Assembly: GCA_944325545.1 (NCBI GenBank)
Contig: CALVAM010000014.1
Coordinates: 1 to 64,000, forward strand
Origin: Candidatus Gastranaerophilales bacterium
Lineage (GTDB): Bacteria > Cyanobacteriota > Vampirovibrionia > Gastranaerophilales > Gastranaerophilaceae
Direction: 5' to 3'
Length of the DNA stretch: 64,000 nucleotides
Part shown: positions 8,254 to 17,383 of the stretch, in pieces
How positions within the stretch are numbered: the stretch's first letter is position 1
Layout: each line of letters starts with the position of its first letter
Notes under the pieces: generated by a model
Told to the model about the DNA's origin: nothing
The model's input: the letters and a program-made list of their open reading frames with translations, nothing else
Databases searched by the model: none
Program-made: the position numbers and the translations under genes

Positions 8254-10420
8254 CTTCTACCGTTTTTACATCTTCTACTTGTGCATATTGAAGAACCGGT
8301 GCTGTTGGTGATTTTTCAAAGCTATCCTTTTCTTCATCTTCTTTCAAATTATCATCTTTCTTTTGAGCTTTTTTATCTTGTTTAATTTCTAAACGTTCAT
8401 AATCAACTTTCGTACCTTTGGCATTCATCATCACTTCAAACATAAAATAAGTATTTTCTCTTATGAAATCATATCCTATATGAAACTTAAAATCATCCGG
8501 TCCTACTGATAAATAAAAAGAATTTTCTTGAAAAGCTCTTTCATTAGGAGAATCTCCGGAAAGGTTTATTGAACCAAACCAAGATAAAGCTAAATATCTG
8601 CTAAACCTAAAAGTTTCTCTTATGTATACATTTGATTTCCCATAACGATACGCATCAAAAACAGGTAATGGAGAATTATCATCATACACAGAATGGAAAT
8701 ATCCGACATCTTGCATCCATCTTTTATATTGAGTATGTAATCTTGGACCAATTCTTCCAATTATTTGTGTATCACCGGTACCGTATATAGCGGCAGATAA
8801 TTGTGAAGCTATATCAAAAGAAAAAGCTGTTTGTTTTTCTTCATTCCTATAATTATAGAAATTTTGAGAAGCTTCCGCCATATATCTTGCTCTAAAAGTC
8901 CCTATCTGAGCACCATTTAATGCTTTAAAATTAACATCTTCTTCAATATCATGGTAATAACCTAAATCCAAACGATGAGCGAATGTAGAATTTCTATCTT
9001 TTAATAAAAAATTATTACTTGAATAAGCATTTTGATAGACTAAATCAATACCGTATTTGGGTCTGCGTCTGCCTAAAAACCATTCATTCATATAATCGTT
9101 CATACCATATTGCAGGTATAAATTATCATCTAAACGTTGCTTACCTCTAACAAGAATTTTGCTTCCTGCAGTTCCATAAGCAACCTGAGTTTTATTTGTA
9201 GCACTTTGATAACGACCAATACCACCTATACCAAATCCGCTTTTATAATTTAAAATTGGAATTGCTTTTAAAACAGCCCCCCTTGGCATTTCAAAAACAA
9301 AGCCGGGACCAATATACATACCTAGACCTCTTAAAGATCCTAATTCCCAAGAGTTTGTTTCAGCATAATCATTATTTTTATTTGTATAAACTTTTAATGC
9401 AGGAATTTTTACTACTTTACGTTTACCCTTAAAAATTGTAGCTTTTTTTATCGCAAGAACTTCCAAATCTCCTTTTTGAGTAATTTTCAGGTCTTTCGCT
9501 TCAACCCTTATAAGCCCTTTCTCCATATCATCGGTTAAAGTTTGGTTTTTGGGTAAAATCATATCTTGCATTCTAGGGCCTGCCATACCGGATCTAAAAT
9601 TAACAGGAAAAGACTCATCTACAGTGATTGAGCCGTTCTCTTGTACTATTTTATCTCCATAAACATAACCTTTTTTGGCTTTTATTTCTATTGTTGCAGT
9701 ACTTGTAATTGGATTTTCAATTAAAGCATTCTCTTCATTCATATCAACGAAAATATAATCACCAGTTATAGTTTGCCCATTTTTTAATATTTTGACATTT
9801 CCCTCTGCTTTAATCGTATTATTCATTCTATCATATGTAATTTTATCAGCTTTCACAGAAGTCTGTTGTTTTATAAAATCAACATTAACATTTCCTGTTG
9901 CTATCAAACAATATGAATCAGAATCATAATCCATATTTTCGCAATCCAGAATAATACTCTCCGTATCCTCTTCTTGTTCTACTTGATTTTCTGTCTTTTT
10001 TTTCCTATTCCAAAAACGTTTTGTATTTTTTGAATCTTCTGCTGAAATTTCATCGGCTTCAAAGCCGTCAGACATCATGTCTTCATCAAAATCTTCTTTT
10101 ATATCCTTTGAAACATATTTTGAAGTTTCAGTACCTCCTACAAAAACGTTTTCTTGCGGAGCTACAGGAGCTAATTCCATTTTTTTAGCATTTTTTTCTT
10201 TTAATTTCTTTTTTAAAAGTAAACGAGCTTTTTTTACAGGAGGCATTGTAGCTTCTCTACTTGATGAAACTTCAGAATTTTCTTGTTTTTCTTTTAATGC
10301 CGGAGGAGTAAAAAATGCATCTCCGGTAAAATCTGAAGGATCTACAAAAACAGATTCTGCAAACACAGAATTACCTATAATTAAAAATGCTATTAATGAT
10401 ATTACTACTTTATTTGTCAA
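8243..10420 (-). CDS. LptD/OstA-like outer-membrane protein
   Basis: 725 residues. A Sec signal peptide (MTNKVVISLIAFLIIGNSVFA) is followed by a low-complexity Lys/Glu-rich linker (about 40-145). An OstA/LptA-like beta-jellyroll comes next (about 150-280: ATGNVNVDF, KADKITYDRMNNTIKAEGNVKI, GDYIFVDM), then a C-terminal region of alternating aromatic strands up to about 690 consistent with an LptD beta-barrel. LptD inserts lipopolysaccharide into the outer leaflet. Cyanobacterial-type LptD proteins are smaller and divergent, as here. The tail (690-725) is acidic. The start codon is TTG with GGA upstream, 14 nt after the M23 gene. Confidence 0.75.
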   Translation of the reverse strand: MTNKVVISLIAFLIIGNSVFAESVFVDPSDFTGDAFFTPPALKEKQENSEVSSSREATMPPVKKARLLLKKKLKEKNAKKMELAPVAPQENVFVGGTETSKYVSKDIKEDFDEDMMSDGFEADEISAEDSKNTKRFWNRKKKTENQVEQEEDTESIILDCENMDYDSDSYCLIATGNVNVDFIKQQTSVKADKITYDRMNNTIKAEGNVKILKNGQTITGDYIFVDMNEENALIENPITSTATIEIKAKKGYVYGDKIVQENGSITVDESFPVNFRSGMAGPRMQDMILPKNQTLTDDMEKGLIRVEAKDLKITQKGDLEVLAIKKATIFKGKRKVVKIPALKVYTNKNNDYAETNSWELGSLRGLGMYIGPGFVFEMPRGAVLKAIPILNYKSGFGIGGIGRYQSATNKTQVAYGTAGSKILVRGKQRLDDNLYLQYGMNDYMNEWFLGRRRPKYGIDLVYQNAYSSNNFLLKDRNSTFAHRLDLGYYHDIEEDVNFKALNGAQIGTFRARYMAEASQNFYNYRNEEKQTAFSFDIASQLSAAIYGTGDTQIIGRIGPRLHTQYKRWMQDVGYFHSVYDDNSPLPVFDAYRYGKSNVYIRETFRFSRYLALSWFGSINLSGDSPNERAFQENSFYLSVGPDDFKFHIGYDFIRENTYFMFEVMMNAKGTKVDYERLEIKQDKKAQKKDDNLKEDEEKDSFEKSPTAPVLQYAQVEDVKTVEDVL

Positions 10421-10434
10421 AATATTAATTCCTA

Positions 10435-11541
10435 TTAGATGTAATTTAATGGATTATTTGGTTGCCCGTTAACTCTGACTTCGAAATGACAATGAGGTCC
10501 GGTACTATAACCTGTAGTTCCTTCATAACCTAAAAGTTGACCTTTGTTAACTCTTTGCCCATTAGAAACTGCTATTGAATTCATATGTGCATACAAAGTT
10601 GTTATGGGTTTACCATTTACTATGCCGTGTTCAACAATAACAACCTTCCCATAACCGCCATACCAGCCTGAATAAATAACTTTGCCGGAATTAGATGCTC
10701 TTATCGCACCAAGATTTGGTCCTCCTATATCTATACCGGAATGAAAAGACTTACTATTAAATATCGGATGAGTTCTCCATCCAAAAGGAGAAGTTATCCG
10801 CCCTTGAATAGGCTTTATAAAACCTGAAGCAACTTTTACACTTGAATCTTTCGTTGTTTTATTTATATAAGAGCCAATGCTGGCTGATTGTTTGGCAAGT
10901 TCTTTTTCAGCTTTTTCATAAGCAACTCTATCCGTTCTTAATTTATTAATCATACTTTCATTTTTAGCGATTGCCTTGTCAATGTATGCTTTTTGAGAGT
11001 TTATAGATGCTACAGAACGTTCTAGATTTTGTTTTCTTGCTTGTATATTTAATGTTAAAATTCTTATCTCTTGTGCTTTATTTTTTGCTGCGGCCATTTT
11101 TTCATAATCATTTTTCAAAATTATTTTTTGAAAATAAATTCTATCAACCAGCATATTAATATCTTCTGAAGATATTAACAATTCAAAAAAAGCTTTTCTT
11201 TGTGATTTATAAACTAATCTAATTCTATTTGCTAATGCTATATTAAGTGCAGTATAATCAGCTATAGCTCTATCTAATTTAGCTTGCATACCGTACAACT
11301 CTTTTTGAGTATTTTCCATTTGTGACTTTGATTGAATCAAAGTATTATTTGCATTTTCTAATTTTTGTTGATTTTTATATAATTTATTAGTTTCAAGGTT
11401 TTCAAGCCATTTTAAATGATTAATCTTAGCTCTGGTCTGTTTTTTTTGAGCTTCAATATCTTGAGCAAAACAAGTGTTTAAACTCATAGAATTAACCATA
11501 AGTAATGCGAAAAATATTAATATACTTAATATTCTCTTCAA
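10435..11541 (-). CDS. Periplasmic M23 murein hydrolase (EnvC/NlpD-like)
   Basis: 368 residues from a TTG at 11541, chosen because GGAGG lies 6 nt before it. A signal peptide (about 1-27, ending CFAQ) is followed by a long coiled coil (30-230). The LytM/M23 domain starts at GRITSPFGWRTHP, with metal ligands in FHSGIDIGG (His and Asp, about 267-271) and GPHCHFEV (His about 350); all appear present. It is either an endopeptidase cutting peptidoglycan cross-bridges or an EnvC-type activator of amidases; intact metal ligands favour a true hydrolase. It follows a small membrane peptide and precedes the LptD-like gene. Confidence 0.88.
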   Translation of the reverse strand: MKRILSILIFFALLMVNSMSLNTCFAQDIEAQKKQTRAKINHLKWLENLETNKLYKNQQKLENANNTLIQSKSQMENTQKELYGMQAKLDRAIADYTALNIALANRIRLVYKSQRKAFFELLISSEDINMLVDRIYFQKIILKNDYEKMAAAKNKAQEIRILTLNIQARKQNLERSVASINSQKAYIDKAIAKNESMINKLRTDRVAYEKAEKELAKQSASIGSYINKTTKDSSVKVASGFIKPIQGRITSPFGWRTHPIFNSKSFHSGIDIGGPNLGAIRASNSGKVIYSGWYGGYGKVVIVEHGIVNGKPITTLYAHMNSIAVSNGQRVNKGQLLGYEGTTGYSTGPHCHFEVRVNGQPNNPLNYI

Positions 11542-11554
11542 AAAAACCTCCACA

Positions 11555-11668
11555 TTAATGTCCTAAATTTGGTAACATTAAAAGAATTCCCATTCCAAAA
11601 GTCCATATGACAAATGAAAGAGCTATTATTCCAACAATAATCTTTTTATGAGTTCTAAAAAAATCCAT
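11555..11668 (-). CDS. Single-helix membrane microprotein, 37 residues
   Basis: An ATG at 11668 preceded by AGAGAGG encodes MDFFRTHKKIIVGIIALS and continues to ...MLPNLGH: a short basic N-terminus, one transmembrane helix (about 10-32) and a tiny tail. The charge pattern predicts the N-terminus inside the cell. It is easily missed because of its length. Its stop sits just before the ribosome binding site of the M23 gene (TAATGTGGAGG), so the two are likely coupled. The N-terminus resembles the membrane anchor of SurA/PpiD-type chaperones, but there is no downstream domain. Confidence 0.65.
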   Translation of the reverse strand: MDFFRTHKKIIVGIIALSFVIWTFGMGILLMLPNLGH

Positions 11669-11739
11669 ACATACCTCTCTTATCATATGATATTACAAAT
11701 AACTCTTTAAATCAATTTTGTAATATTATTAAACTGGCT

Positions 11740-12627
11740 TTAATAAAGAATATTGGTAAACCCAGTTGTAATAACTATTATTCCATACTTATTAGCGAGT
11801 TTTATAAGTTCTGAATTTGCTTGCGGGACAATTATTAAAGCAACCCTACCTTGAGCAGCTACATTTAAATCGTGAATTGTAATTTCCATATCAGAAGCAA
11901 GTATTGCATCTTTTGTCATATCACAAGAATAGTCTATCGCAAATTCTACAGATGCAGAATGTAAACTCTGTGAAATTGCCGACGTTTTTAGATCTTTGGC
12001 AACCACTATTGCTTGAGAATTGATGTGTTTTGCGATTTTCCAAGCAAAGACAGCATCCTCTATTTGTTCAACAGTTGGTTTTTGTGCTGAAACTATTTTA
12101 AAAGTTTCCTTATTTAACTCACTTAAATTCGGTTGTTGTTTTAAAGTTCCTAATGTTGTTATTTTTATTTCTTCTGATAAATATTTTTTATAATCTTTTA
12201 ATGGTGTATTTATTTTTATATAACAAATATCGTGAGTTTCTAAAAAATCTATCGCATTTTTAGTAAATTTTGGAGCAACGATTTTATTTGTATTCTTCAA
12301 TTTCTTTACAAACTCGCTATCTATTTCAGAAGAACAAATTACAGTTGAAGAAATAAAATCCATAGGATTACTGTCTATAACTTTTAATAAAGCATCTTCC
12401 TGAGATTTTCCCAATGCAACTGCAGAAACCTTTACTCCGGAAACAGATACAACAGCATTAACATCAAAAAATTCGCTTATTACATTCAACCCCTTTGAAA
12501 TTCCCAAAATATCTACATATGATAAATTTTTACTGGTTTCATAATCAATCATATTTTCATTTTTTTCGATATATGCTCTCTGAGATAAATTTTCTCCCGT
12601 TAAAATATTTAAATCTTCTATTTTCAT
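11740..12627 (-). CDS. PurH-like protein: AICAR transformylase domain only, divergent
   Basis: 295 residues resembling the C-terminal AICAR formyltransferase half of PurH; the N-terminal IMP cyclohydrolase half is missing. Recognisable are TGENLSQRAYI (PurH: RYGENPHQ), AWKIAKHINSQAIVVAKD with the Lys-His pair used in catalysis, and ASDMEITIHDLNVAA near the end. However, the Gly-rich GIGxGQ segment reads SAISQSLHS, and the usual terminal Arg-His is replaced. Either a divergent stand-alone transformylase or a non-catalytic relative. It lies 9 nt after the PBP1A gene, an odd neighbour for purine synthesis. Confidence 0.65.
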   Translation of the reverse strand: MKIEDLNILTGENLSQRAYIEKNENMIDYETSKNLSYVDILGISKGLNVISEFFDVNAVVSVSGVKVSAVALGKSQEDALLKVIDSNPMDFISSTVICSSEIDSEFVKKLKNTNKIVAPKFTKNAIDFLETHDICYIKINTPLKDYKKYLSEEIKITTLGTLKQQPNLSELNKETFKIVSAQKPTVEQIEDAVFAWKIAKHINSQAIVVAKDLKTSAISQSLHSASVEFAIDYSCDMTKDAILASDMEITIHDLNVAAQGRVALIIVPQANSELIKLANKYGIIVITTGFTNILY

Positions 12628-12636
12628 AAAATCTCC

Positions 12637-14796
12637 TTATTGCCCAACTGGGGCTGCTGTCATAGGTATTGGAGCAAATTGCTCTGTTTTATTTTCATTA
12701 ACTCGTTCCTGCTTTACATCTATTGTTTGAATTTCTTTCTTTTTAAATGGTATTACATCTGATGGTTTCGCAGAATCGGGTTTTATAATTGGGAGTGATT
12801 GTTTGTCTTTATCTTTTGTATTTTCATTTAAATCTTGTTCTTGTTCTTTTTCTTGTTCCTCAAAAGATTTTTTTGCTTCATTTTGGGGAATAATTGAAAC
12901 ATTTGATGCTTTAAAAGAATTTAAAATTATCTCAGGATACTCAAAATCCACATTTCCATATGGAGCTGTTGCAACCTGCATAACATCTTTCCATATAAGA
13001 GCAGGGATTGTACCGCCTGTTACTCCTCCCATTTGAGAATTATCATCATTACCGACCCAAACACCTGTTACAACATCCGGAGTAAACCCTATAAAATATG
13101 CATCCCTGCTGTCATCTGTAGTACCTGTTTTCCCTGCTGCTGGTTTTCCTATATTTGCAGCTCTTCCTGTACCATTTGTTATAACTGTTTTCATTATTGC
13201 AGTCATTGTTGCTGCAGTATTTAAATTTAAAACTTTACTTGTTCTTGCTTTTTTTGCCTCATAAAGAATTGTTCCTCTTGATGATTCAACTCTTTCTATC
13301 GCATAAGGCTCTACTCGATAACCACCGTTTGCAAAAACTCCATAAGCTCTTGTCATTTCAAATAATTTTACACTGTTTGAACCTAAAGATATAGTATAAT
13401 CATATGGAATTGGCGTAGTAATACCCATTACCCTTGCAAGTTGTATAACAGGACGCACTCCTACCATTTCCATTAATCTTGCTGTACAAACATTTGAGGA
13501 TACCATTAAAGCTGTATACATTGGAATTGGACCTCTATATTTATTACCATAATTTTTAGGCGTCCAATTTCCTGCCTTAAACGGTAAATCATCTATCATA
13601 TCATTCGGAGAAAAGCCTTTTTCTACTGCTGCAGTATATATAAACGGTTTAAATGCTGAACCTGATGGGCGGACTGACTGTGTAACTCTATCATATTGAC
13701 TTTTTGTATAATCTTTTCCACCTGCATATACCAATATTCTTCCGTCTATTGGACTAAATGAAAAAACTGCTGCTTGATTTTTATCCCGAGTAAAACCCCA
13801 AGCTTTTAAATTTCTTAAAATTGATTCATTAGCTTTTACTTGAGCTTTGTAATCAAGTGTAGTAATTACTTTGAAACCGCCATTTACTATTTCATCTTCA
13901 CTAAAGCCTAACTTTTGTAATTCCTTCATTACATAATCACAAAAATATGGAGCTTTATTTGTTGCATACATTATTGGCATTGTAGAAAGAACTATTGGTG
14001 CTTTTTTAGCTTCTTCATATGTTTTCTTATCAATGTACTTCATTTTATACATTCTAAGCAGTACTTGATTTCTTCTCTGTTCTGCTAATTTTTTATTATT
14101 ATATGGAGAATAAACTGATGGAGCTTGCGGCAGACCTGCAATTAAAGCCATTTCAGGTAATGTTAATTGATTTAAATTCTTATTGAAATAAATTCTTGCT
14201 GCACCTTTTACTCCATAAGCTCCAGAACCTAAATAAACATTATTTAAATACATTTCTAAGATTTTATCTTTAGAAATTGTTTTTTCTATCTGTGCTGCCA
14301 CTTGTAATTCTTTTATTTTTCTTGTGAAGGTTTTTTCATTTGAAAGAAATAAAATTCTGGAAAGTTGCTGAGTTATTGTACTTGCTCCTTGAACAACGTG
14401 CCCTGCTAAAACATTCGCTACCATTGAACGTGCTAAACCTAAAATATCATACCCCGGATGTTTATAAAAATTTTTATCTTCAGTTGCAATTAAAGCTTTT
14501 ATTAAATCTTCAGGAACTTCTTTTAACTCTACATTTGAATACGCATAAGCAGCAAATGTTTTTATAACTTCTCCATCACTTGCACAGAAAGTAGTGACTA
14601 TATTTGGCTTTAACGTATTTAAATTTTTTATTGGAGGCAATGACATTAAATATAACTGTAGAGCAATCATTCCCGCTAAAAACACTCCTAAAACAAAAAC
14701 TAAAATCCCTGAGATTAAACTTAATAAAGGCTTGTCTATTTGAATTCTTTTAGTTTTAGACTTTTTACGGTTTTTTGGTATATTATAATTACTCAT
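12637..14796 (-). CDS. mrcA: Penicillin-binding protein 1A (class A, glycosyltransferase plus transpeptidase)
   Basis: 719 residues. A short basic cytoplasmic tail and one membrane anchor (about 27-50) precede the GT51 domain: ATEDKNFYKHPG with the catalytic Glu near 107, QGASTITQQLSR and KILEMYLNNVYLG. The transpeptidase domain has the active-site Ser in SGSAFKPF (about 380), SSN, and KTGTT (about 557). The C-terminal 80 residues are Lys/Glu/Gln-rich and end in Pro-rich sequence, probably a flexible periplasmic tail. It polymerises and cross-links peptidoglycan. First gene of a leftward envelope operon; AGGGGA precedes the ATG. Confidence 0.95.
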   Translation of the reverse strand: MSNYNIPKNRKKSKTKRIQIDKPLLSLISGILVFVLGVFLAGMIALQLYLMSLPPIKNLNTLKPNIVTTFCASDGEVIKTFAAYAYSNVELKEVPEDLIKALIATEDKNFYKHPGYDILGLARSMVANVLAGHVVQGASTITQQLSRILFLSNEKTFTRKIKELQVAAQIEKTISKDKILEMYLNNVYLGSGAYGVKGAARIYFNKNLNQLTLPEMALIAGLPQAPSVYSPYNNKKLAEQRRNQVLLRMYKMKYIDKKTYEEAKKAPIVLSTMPIMYATNKAPYFCDYVMKELQKLGFSEDEIVNGGFKVITTLDYKAQVKANESILRNLKAWGFTRDKNQAAVFSFSPIDGRILVYAGGKDYTKSQYDRVTQSVRPSGSAFKPFIYTAAVEKGFSPNDMIDDLPFKAGNWTPKNYGNKYRGPIPMYTALMVSSNVCTARLMEMVGVRPVIQLARVMGITTPIPYDYTISLGSNSVKLFEMTRAYGVFANGGYRVEPYAIERVESSRGTILYEAKKARTSKVLNLNTAATMTAIMKTVITNGTGRAANIGKPAAGKTGTTDDSRDAYFIGFTPDVVTGVWVGNDDNSQMGGVTGGTIPALIWKDVMQVATAPYGNVDFEYPEIILNSFKASNVSIIPQNEAKKSFEEQEKEQEQDLNENTKDKDKQSLPIIKPDSAKPSDVIPFKKKEIQTIDVKQERVNENKTEQFAPIPMTAAPVGQ

Positions 14797-14917
14797 TTAA
14801 ATCCCCTCGTATTTTTAAATATTCAAATCTTTATATATATTGAATTTATAAGTTTTTATATATTATTATATTGTTATTCTATCAAATAAAAAAATAGATA
14901 GGGAGTTTTTAACTATA

Positions 14918-15307
14918 ATGTTAAGTTTTTTGACAAATATTAAAAATGAAATTTTATCTTATTTTGTTCCTGAAAAAATGAAATACAAAATAACAGGTAA
15001 GTGTTTAAAATGTGGAAAATGTTGTAGATATATGTATAGTTTTGATACATATACAACTACTGATTTTAAAATTATGCAATTTTTCTTTCCATCTTATCGT
15101 AGGTTTTATATTAGAGGAAAAGATGAACAGGGAAATTTAATTTTTGCTTGTAAATATGTGACTGAAGAGGGCTTGTGCTCTGTATATGATAAGCGTTTGA
15201 AAATGTGTAGAAACTATCCCGCTAGATCGATTTCTTATCCTGGTAAACTTCATAAAGGTTGCGGATATCAAGTTGAAGATAAAAGTTTTAAAAATTATTT
15301 GAAATAA
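14918..15307 (+). CDS. YkgJ-type cysteine-cluster protein
   Basis: 129 residues with the family's cysteine pattern: CLKCGKCC (about 28-35), then CKYVTEEGLCSVYDKRLKMC and a late Cys in HKGCGYQ. The cluster is thought to bind iron or zinc; the biochemical role of the family is not settled. No signal peptide. It diverges from PBP1A across a 120-nt AT-rich gap that should hold both promoters. A GGGAG precedes the ATG at longer than usual spacing. Confidence 0.8.
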   Translation: MLSFLTNIKNEILSYFVPEKMKYKITGKCLKCGKCCRYMYSFDTYTTTDFKIMQFFFPSYRRFYIRGKDEQGNLIFACKYVTEEGLCSVYDKRLKMCRNYPARSISYPGKLHKGCGYQVEDKSFKNYLK

Positions 15308-15365
15308 ATTTTTATTAGCAAAAAATTTATTTATAAGTTTTATTTATTTTGTATTGGAGAATTTT

Positions 15366-16625
15366 ATGCAAATTAATAAGACTAATTTGAACTTTAAAGG
15401 TTATGATGCTAGACCTTTACAAGGACTTATGTTTACTGATAAAAAATATGCAAATGTTGTTAAAAATTTAATAAAAGATTTAAATGTGGATATTTATACT
15501 CCCAATATAGCTTCAAAGTCTATAAAAAAAGATTTTTATCAACTTTCTAATACAAAACAAATTATGTGGGCTCAAGATTATATTACTTTTTTAAAACATG
15601 ATATTAAAGCAGTTTTATTTGATAATACAAGAGAATCTTTAAAAAGATTTTTAAGAGCAACAAGCGATGGGATAAAAAAAGATTTAAATTTTATTCCAAT
15701 AAAATCTGAACCTCATATAAGGGGCGGTAATTTTTTTGTCTGCGATAATAATGGAAAAAAAGAGCTTTTAATAAATGAAAATCGACAACCTTTTTCTTCA
15801 GATATTTTAAAAAAAATTTATAATGTAGATAATATTATTACTATTCCAAGAATTGATTATCATTTAGATTTATTTTTAAGACCTTTAGATAAAGGAAATA
15901 TATTAGTTTCTGATATTAATATGACTAAAAAAGGAATGGCTGATGGAATTTTAAAAATAGAAAATTATATAAAAAATAATAAATTAGCACCTAGTGAAAT
16001 AAATCAATTAGAAGAGATTAAAAATAATATTGATTTAATGATTAAAAAACTTGATATAACATTACAATTTGATAAATATAAACCTCAAGAAAAAATTGAT
16101 GATGTTGTTAATATATTATTTAAAGCTGGTTATAATCCAATAAGAGTTCCTGCTTGTTATCATTATTTAGATCGTATTAAAACAAAACAAACTCTTCAAA
16201 GTGCAATAGATAAATTTAATACTAATGCAGATAAATTAATAGATTTAAGTAAAAATTATTCTCCATTAGTACAAGATAAAATAAAAAAAGTCATAGAAAT
16301 TGAAAATTTTAAAGTTCAAAATGACGAAAATTTTGGTGCAGAGTTTTATAATTTTTATGAAAATAATTTTATAAATGCAATTGTTGGAAAAAAGAAAGAT
16401 GGTTCATTATTTTATATTACTAACTCATCTCTTCTTGATTCAAAATTAGAAATTACACCAGAAATAGAATCAAAAATAGATTTCAGTACAAAGAAAATGT
16501 TTTTAGATAGTATAAAACCATATATCAATGAAAAGAATATTTATTTTATAGATGAAAATTCTACTAAAGAACTTTTTAATAATTTAGGTGGGGTACACTG
16601 TGTTACTTCAGAAATTCCATTATAA
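15366..16625 (+). CDS. Unknown protein with N-terminal NFKG leader
   Basis: 419 residues from the ATG at 15366, which has GGAGA 5 nt upstream; the in-frame TTG 12 nt earlier overlaps that site. The N-terminus MQINKTNLNFKGYDARPL carries the short leader found on several unrelated proteins here. The rest is a soluble alpha/beta-looking protein rich in Lys, Asn and Ile, with no signal peptide, membrane segment or recognisable family. A central helical stretch (about 180-235) may form a coiled coil. It stands alone between opposing neighbours. Confidence 0.75.
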   Translation: MQINKTNLNFKGYDARPLQGLMFTDKKYANVVKNLIKDLNVDIYTPNIASKSIKKDFYQLSNTKQIMWAQDYITFLKHDIKAVLFDNTRESLKRFLRATSDGIKKDLNFIPIKSEPHIRGGNFFVCDNNGKKELLINENRQPFSSDILKKIYNVDNIITIPRIDYHLDLFLRPLDKGNILVSDINMTKKGMADGILKIENYIKNNKLAPSEINQLEEIKNNIDLMIKKLDITLQFDKYKPQEKIDDVVNILFKAGYNPIRVPACYHYLDRIKTKQTLQSAIDKFNTNADKLIDLSKNYSPLVQDKIKKVIEIENFKVQNDENFGAEFYNFYENNFINAIVGKKKDGSLFYITNSSLLDSKLEITPEIESKIDFSTKKMFLDSIKPYINEKNIYFIDENSTKELFNNLGGVHCVTSEIPL

Positions 16626-16634
16626 AAATAGAGA

Positions 16635-17267
16635 TTATTTTATATTAGGAAAAGCGTAAATAGTTCCGTCTTTTTCTCTCCATTTTAGATATCCTGTTTT
16701 TGGGGTTTTATCAATATCAAAAACTGAAACTAAAGCCCAATTTCCTCTAACAGCTGTTAAATTTATTTGCTTTATATAATTTAATGTTGCAATTGTCTGA
16801 GACAAATCTTCACTTTTTGCCTTCAATACATCAATTTCATCAGGAGCATCCTTTAATATTCTTAAACCATACTTTCTTCCATACATATTATAAAAACTTA
16901 TCCATGGCAAAAATTGTAATCTATCCTCTGTTAAAACCCAACCTTTTGCTCCTGTCTTTTTATCATAAATAACTTCAACCCAACCTTCATCACCTATGTC
17001 TGAAACATATAAAAATCCCAATTTTTTTTCATTTAACAATACTGCAAAAACACTGTCAGGCATGGTTTCTGAAGTATATTTAAATTCAAATTTCTTTATT
17101 ATATTAGAATTTGCTTCCGGCTCAGAAAAAATTGTTAAATTATCTCCTGTTTGATACATTCCAATTGCTTTTTTAGGTATTGAATCCAGGTAAAAAGGCA
17201 TTGTATCAGCTAAAACTAAATTCATCATTAATAATGATATAATAATTAACAAAAATATTTTTTTCAT
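16635..17267 (-). CDS. Secreted protein with SH3-like domain
   Basis: 210 residues. A clear Sec signal peptide (about 1-20, ending VLA) is followed by a region resembling bacterial SH3 folds: DNLTIFSEPEANSNIIKKF, then FLYVSDIGDEGWVEVIYDKKTGAKGWV, where the Gly-Trp-V pattern is typical. A second similar unit (LTAVRGNWALVSVFD...TGYLKWRE) follows near the C-terminus. Such domains often bind peptidoglycan or other envelope ligands. It faces the preceding gene tail to tail with a 9-nt gap. AGGAGA precedes the ATG. Confidence 0.6.
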   Translation of the reverse strand: MKKIFLLIIISLLMMNLVLADTMPFYLDSIPKKAIGMYQTGDNLTIFSEPEANSNIIKKFEFKYTSETMPDSVFAVLLNEKKLGFLYVSDIGDEGWVEVIYDKKTGAKGWVLTEDRLQFLPWISFYNMYGRKYGLRILKDAPDEIDVLKAKSEDLSQTIATLNYIKQINLTAVRGNWALVSVFDIDKTPKTGYLKWREKDGTIYAFPNIK

Positions 17268-17383
17268 ATTCTCTCCTGTAAATCAAAGACATTGTAACAT
17301 TTAATTATTTTTTCTACAAACATATATTATACAACTCTCGATTATAAATTTTGTTTTGATACAATTATTTTAGGAGAAATATT

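Noticed and set aside
13033-13394. Plus-strand frames within the PBP1A gene (several, Cys- or Leu-rich)
   Set aside because: Shadows of a clearly conserved gene on the other strand; no ribosome sites.
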